DNA from: an uncultured Pseudomonadota bacterium
Lineage (GTDB): Bacteria; Myxococcota_A; Polyangia; HGW-17
Assembly (NCBI GenBank): GCA_938004375.1
Contig: CALKWH010000113.1
Coordinates: 1 to 10,064, forward strand
Direction of reading: 5' to 3'
DNA: 10,064 bases
Of this stretch, positions 7,261-10,064 are shown in pieces. Position numbers and translations under genes: made by a program. The number at the start of each line of letters is the position of its first letter. Position 1 is the first letter of the stretch. Below the pieces are notes generated by a model. The model was not told the origin of the DNA. It did no database searches and worked only from the letters and a program-made list of their open reading frames with translations.

Positions 7261-7578
7261 ATGAGACGCCCCATCACCGAGATCGCCCGCGTCATCCGTT
7301 CCAAGAACTCCGGCCCCTTCGAGCTCACCCTGGACATCCTTTTCCGGACCGAGGCCGACTACCGCACCGTCCGCGACACCCGCCAGGTCACCCCCGAGCT
7401 CGTCGCCCGCATCTACGGGATCCCCCTGGCCGACGTCCTGAGCGTCGTGTACTTCGATCCGGCCATGGCCGTGAAGGCGACCTTCCGGCGGCCCCTGCCC
7501 TCGGGCGTCCCCGGGGACTCGGACATCTACGGCGCCCAGCAGCACGCGCCCCTGCTCGGCCTGGAGTTCGACGTATGA
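7261..7578 (+). CDS. DUF4387-family small protein
   Basis: 105 residues, the usual size. Recognisable family segments are I-R-S-K-N-S-G-P-F-E-L-T-L-D-I (12-26), Y-F-D-P-A-M-A-V-K-A-T-F (64-75) and Y-G-A-Q-Q-H-A-P-L-L (89-98). Function unknown. From memory it is found next to AtuA-family genes, and the pair may form one complex, with the small protein acting like the C-terminal domain that longer AtuA proteins carry (inference). The start at 7261 is chosen over an open upstream extension because a near-perfect Shine-Dalgarno, AGGAGGTG (7249-7256), lies four bases before it and the extension would overlap the previous gene. One base separates it from the AtuA-like stop; its own stop overlaps the next ATG (ATGA at 7575-7578). 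Confidence 0.85.
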   Translation: MRRPITEIARVIRSKNSGPFELTLDILFRTEADYRTVRDTRQVTPELVARIYGIPLADVLSVVYFDPAMAVKATFRRPLPSGVPGDSDIYGAQQHAPLLGLEFDV

Positions 7579-8519
7579 AGAGCCTCCCCCAGCACGGCGC
7601 CCCCATCCACGACAACCTGATGTACGCGACGTACTACGCGCCGCGGGGCCGGATCCGCATGTACATGCTCGGAGGCGCGCTCTCCCAGCGCTACCTCACG
7701 CCCCAGGACCTGCTCATCGGCGTCATCGGCGCCGAGGGCTCCGGCAAGAGCACGCTGATCAAGGCGCTGTTCCCGGGCCTGGAGCTCACCAACGACGACG
7801 ACGGCGTGAACGTCCGCCCGACGCCGCTTCTGGGCTTCACCGGCGACGACTTCTTTTCCGGCCACACGTTCCACATCGACTACCGCTACGAGAGCGCCTT
7901 CCACTCGAAGTTCGAGATCCTCGAGGCGATCCGCGTCGCGCTGGCCCACAACCGCCGCGTCATCGTGGAGCACTTCGATTTGATCTACGACGATCTGGGG
8001 TTCAACGCCCACCTGCTCTTCGGCATCGGCGAGGAGATCATCGTGTGTCGCCCCAACGCCTTCGGACCCAGCCCGGTGGCCATCCGCAACGTCGTCACCC
8101 GCACGATCAAGTTCCGGCGCATGGCCCACTCGGCCGAGGATCTCACCTGCCTGGTGCTCAAGCGGGATTACGGCGTCGAGAGCAAGCTCCTGCACTCGGA
8201 CGTCAAGCACGGCTTCGTGCTCAAGTTCGACGCCCCCCCCCAGGTGAACCTGTGCATGCTCCAGGCGAAAATCCAGGAGATGATCGCCGCGGATCTCCCC
8301 ATCCAGGCCGCCGACGACCAGCACATCCGCGTGGGCGACGACACCCTCTTCTGCACCGGGGTGCGCACCCACGTGCAGCGGACCTCGCAGATCGCGGATT
8401 TTCGGCTGATCAAGGAGCTCAAGCACGACTCCTTTACCGACGAGCACCTGCTCATCGGCCTCATCGGCCACCGCGAGATCGCCGGCTTCGAGGAGATCGT
8501 GCCTCTCCTCGACGGCTGA
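7575..8519 (+). CDS. P-loop NTPase with AlaRS second-additional-domain-like C-terminus
   Basis: 314 residues. A Walker A loop, G-A-E-G-S-G-K-S-T (52-60), begins a P-loop domain resembling uridine-kinase-type folds; R-R-V-I-V-E-H-F-D (127-135) is a plausible Walker B strand. The C-terminal third resembles the second additional domain (SAD) of alanyl-tRNA synthetase: C-T-G-V-R-T-H-V-Q-R-T-S-Q-I-A-D-F (260-276) parallels the C-G-G-T-H-V...T-G-x-I-x-x-F motif. However, the cysteine-histidine spacing is C-x5-H instead of C-x3-H, and the first zinc pair is only loosely kept (H207 and H212), so editing activity is doubtful. Some bacterial nucleoside kinases also join SAD-type and kinase domains, in the opposite order. 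Similar proteins are, from memory, annotated beside glutamate mutase genes. Last gene of the operon, translationally coupled to the DUF4387 gene. Substrate unknown. Confidence 0.75.
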   Translation: MKSLPQHGAPIHDNLMYATYYAPRGRIRMYMLGGALSQRYLTPQDLLIGVIGAEGSGKSTLIKALFPGLELTNDDDGVNVRPTPLLGFTGDDFFSGHTFHIDYRYESAFHSKFEILEAIRVALAHNRRVIVEHFDLIYDDLGFNAHLLFGIGEEIIVCRPNAFGPSPVAIRNVVTRTIKFRRMAHSAEDLTCLVLKRDYGVESKLLHSDVKHGFVLKFDAPPQVNLCMLQAKIQEMIAADLPIQAADDQHIRVGDDTLFCTGVRTHVQRTSQIADFRLIKELKHDSFTDEHLLIGLIGHREIAGFEEIVPLLDG

Positions 8520-8545
8520 CGGCAGGGAGGAAAGGCCCCTGTTCC

Positions 8546-8587
<42 letters not shown>

Positions 8588-8621
8588 CCTCCCCCTACCC
8601 CCCCTGGGTGATGCCCGACTC

Positions 8622-8649
8622 TTGGCGGGGCTTGCAATTTTCCTACCTT
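8622..8649 (+). promoter_or_regulatory. Weak candidate promoter for the lipoprotein gene
   Basis: TTGGCG (8622-8627), a 16-base spacer and TACCTT (8644-8649, 3/6 to the -10 consensus) would give a leader of about 55 bases. The match is poor, and it is reported because a new transcript is expected between the hexamer array and the unrelated gene at 8711. Confidence 0.2.
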
Positions 8650-8710
8650 CTGCCATCCTTTCAGGGTCACGTCGAGTGTGGTTCGTTCTGAAAAGCCCAA
8701 GGAGTCTGCC

Positions 8711-10064
8711 ATGCGCGCACTGCATTTATTTGTATTGTTTGCCCTGTCGCTGTTCCCGCTGCTGGCCTGCGAGGACGACCTGAGCCGCACCCCGGATCCC
8801 TGCGAGGACGTCACCTGCGGACAGGGCGCCTGCGAGGCGGTGGACGGCGCTGCCGTGTGCCGATGTGACCCGGGCTGGCACGCCGAGGGGCTCACCTGCG
8901 TGCCCGACGATCCCGATCCCTGCGCCGGACAGGACTGCTCGGGGCACGGCGCCTGCGTCGTCGACGACGACGGCCTGCCCGCCTGCGACTGCGACCCGGG
9001 CTATCTCGCCGAGGGCCTGACCTGCATCTGGGTCGACATTTATTGCGGTAACGGCGTCGTCGAGGAGGACGAGGAGTGCGACCCCCCCGACGAGGTCACC
9101 TGCGACGAATTCTGTCAGCGGATCGAGGTGGCCCCGGCTCCCGTGGGCGACCCCTGCGTCGCCGCCGCCGACTGCCTGGGCGACTACTGCATCGAAGACG
9201 GCGACGGCTGGCCCGACGGCTACTGCACCCAGGTGGACTGCGACGCCTCCGAGGCGGCCTGGGAGACCTCGTGCGCCCCCTACGGCGGCGACGCCCTGTG
9301 CCTGGACATGGACGGCTACAGCCTCTGCTTCGACCGCTGCGACCCGGCCGCCTCCGACTGCCGCACCGGCTACGAGTGCACCCCCCTCGGCGGCGGCTAC
9401 GGCGTCTGCACCCCCGCGCCCGTCTGCGGCAACGGCTATGTCGAGAACGGCGAGGAGTGCGATCCCCCCGACGGCGGCCTCTGCGGCGACGACTGCCAGG
9501 GCACCGGCACCGCGCCTGTCGGCGATCCCTGCGCGGACGCCGCGGAGTGCGCCGGCGACCTGTGCATCACCGACGCCCAGGGCTGGCCGGACGGCTCCTG
9601 CTCCCAGTACGCGTGCGATTACTCCGAGGCGGCCTGGGAGACTTCGTGCGCCCCGTACGGCGGTGACGGGCTCTGCCTGAACTTCGGCGACGACGCGGAT
9701 CCCTATCCCCTCTGCCTGGACCGCTGCGACCCCGCCGCCTCGGATTGCCGCACCGGCTACGAGTGTTATGACCTGGGCGACGGCTACGGCATCTGCTACC
9801 CCGAACCCGTGTGCGGCAACGGCTTCGTCGAGAGCGGCGAGGAGTGCGATCCCCCCGACGGCGCCGTCTGCGGCGACGACTGCCAGGGCACCGGCGCCGC
9901 CCCCATCGGCGACCCCTGCGTCGGCGCCGTGGACTGCGCCGGCAACCTGTGCCTCACCGAGGCCGACGACGGCTGGCCCGACGGCGCCTGCTCGCATTAC
10001 GAATGCGATTACTCCGAAGGCGCCTGGGAGACCTCGTGCGCCCCGTACGGCGGCGACGCCCTCT
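8711..10064 (+). CDS. Cysteine-rich EGF-like/Myxococcus-type repeat lipoprotein, partial
   Basis: 451 codons are visible and the frame is still open at the window edge. Residues 1-19 form a lipoprotein signal peptide (R2, hydrophobic core, lipobox L-L-A before C20), so the product should be lipidated at C20 and surface- or periplasm-anchored. Two EGF-like modules follow (C31-C63 and C71-C105, each ending C-x-C-D-P-G-aromatic...A-E-G-L-T-C). From residue 112 come long repeats, each opening with C-G-N-G-x-V-E-x-x-E-E-C-D-P-P, the Myxococcus-type cysteine-rich signature. The chain is rich in Asp, Glu, Gly and Cys. AAGGAG (8699-8704) six bases before the ATG supports the start. Function unknown; adhesion, recognition or calcium binding are possible. 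It does not share a job with the upstream operon as far as can be seen. Confidence 0.88.
   Translation, partial: MRALHLFVLFALSLFPLLACEDDLSRTPDPCEDVTCGQGACEAVDGAAVCRCDPGWHAEGLTCVPDDPDPCAGQDCSGHGACVVDDDGLPACDCDPGYLAEGLTCIWVDIYCGNGVVEEDEECDPPDEVTCDEFCQRIEVAPAPVGDPCVAAADCLGDYCIEDGDGWPDGYCTQVDCDASEAAWETSCAPYGGDALCLDMDGYSLCFDRCDPAASDCRTGYECTPLGGGYGVCTPAPVCGNGYVENGEECDPPDGGLCGDDCQGTGTAPVGDPCADAAECAGDLCITDAQGWPDGSCSQYACDYSEAAWETSCAPYGGDGLCLNFGDDADPYPLCLDRCDPAASDCRTGYECYDLGDGYGICYPEPVCGNGFVESGEECDPPDGAVCGDDCQGTGAAPIGDPCVGAVDCAGNLCLTEADDGWPDGACSHYECDYSEGAWETSCAPYGGDAL
9044..10064 (+). repeat. Tandem about 127-129-residue cysteine-rich repeats (in-gene)
   Basis: Three copies start with the C-G-N-G codons at 9044, 9425 and 9812. 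The first is 381 bases, the second 387, and the third is cut by the window edge. Each contains, in order, the C-G-N-G...E-E-C-D-P-P motif, G-D-P-C, D-G-W-P-D-G or a close variant, A-W-E-T-S-C-A-P-Y-G-G-D, then C-x-D-R-C-D-P-A-A-S-D-C-R-T-G-Y-E-C. Copy 2 has 16 cysteines, an even number suited to disulfides. Copies 2 and 3 are close even at DNA level, suggesting recent duplication or homogenisation. Confidence 0.9.

Noticed and set aside
8523..8541. Possible terminator hairpin CAGGG...CCCTG after the last operon gene
   Set aside because: Only five base pairs with a nine-base loop and no T-run after it. A second candidate, GCCC/GGGC at 8613-8631, has only four pairs. No intrinsic terminator is convincing here.
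8622..8637. Sigma54-like TTGGCGGGGCTTGCAA
   Set aside because: Between the GG and GC dinucleotides there are 8 bases, whereas sigma54 promoters need 10.
8726..9997. Minus-strand open frame of about 420 codons opposite the lipoprotein gene
   Set aside because: The peptide is low-complexity Val/Ala/Gly sequence derived from the repeats. The plus strand has a lipoprotein signal, cysteine motifs and a ribosome site.

Overview
The window holds one compact, eight-gene, plus-strand operon for catabolism of glutamate through 3-methylaspartate (about 349-8519), followed by the start of an unrelated cysteine-rich lipoprotein gene that runs off the right edge. DNA is very GC-rich inside genes, with strong G/C bias at third codon positions. 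The lipoprotein carries C-G-N-G-x-V-E-x-G-E-E-C-D repeats and EGF-like domains, and the spacers carry hexanucleotide-period arrays. Together these suggest a Myxococcota/Bradymonadota-type (former deltaproteobacterial) genome, probably with an anaerobic or facultative lifestyle because coenzyme-B12 glutamate mutase is best known from anaerobes. The organism call is inference.

Layout: 1-348 is a gene-free, partly AT-rich control region. It has two period-6 arrays, two operator-like inverted repeats (GGTATA/TATACC half-sites) and a sigma70-like promoter placed so that the transcript would start at or next to the first ATG. Then come a GntR-family regulator (349-1344), glmS (1341-1766), glmL (1770-3137), glmE (3157-4602), methylaspartate ammonia-lyase (4645-5928), an AtuA-family protein (5895-7259), a DUF4387 protein (7261-7578) and a P-loop protein with an alanyl-tRNA-synthetase SAD-like tail (7575-8519). 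Gaps are 1-42 bases or genes overlap, so one transcript starting at 349 is likely. 8520-8710 holds another hexamer array and the leader of the lipoprotein gene (8711 to beyond 10064).

Working together: GlmE plus B12-binding GlmS convert L-glutamate to (2S,3S)-3-methylaspartate. GlmL is the ATPase-fold partner seen with glutamate mutases. The ammonia-lyase removes ammonia to give mesaconate. Catalytic and metal-binding residues are intact in GlmS, GlmE and the lyase. The usual next enzymes (mesaconase, citramalate lyase) are not in the window; instead there is the AtuA/DUF4387 pair plus the P-loop/SAD protein, all of unassigned function. These three genes, and the operator system of the regulator, are the parts most worth following up.
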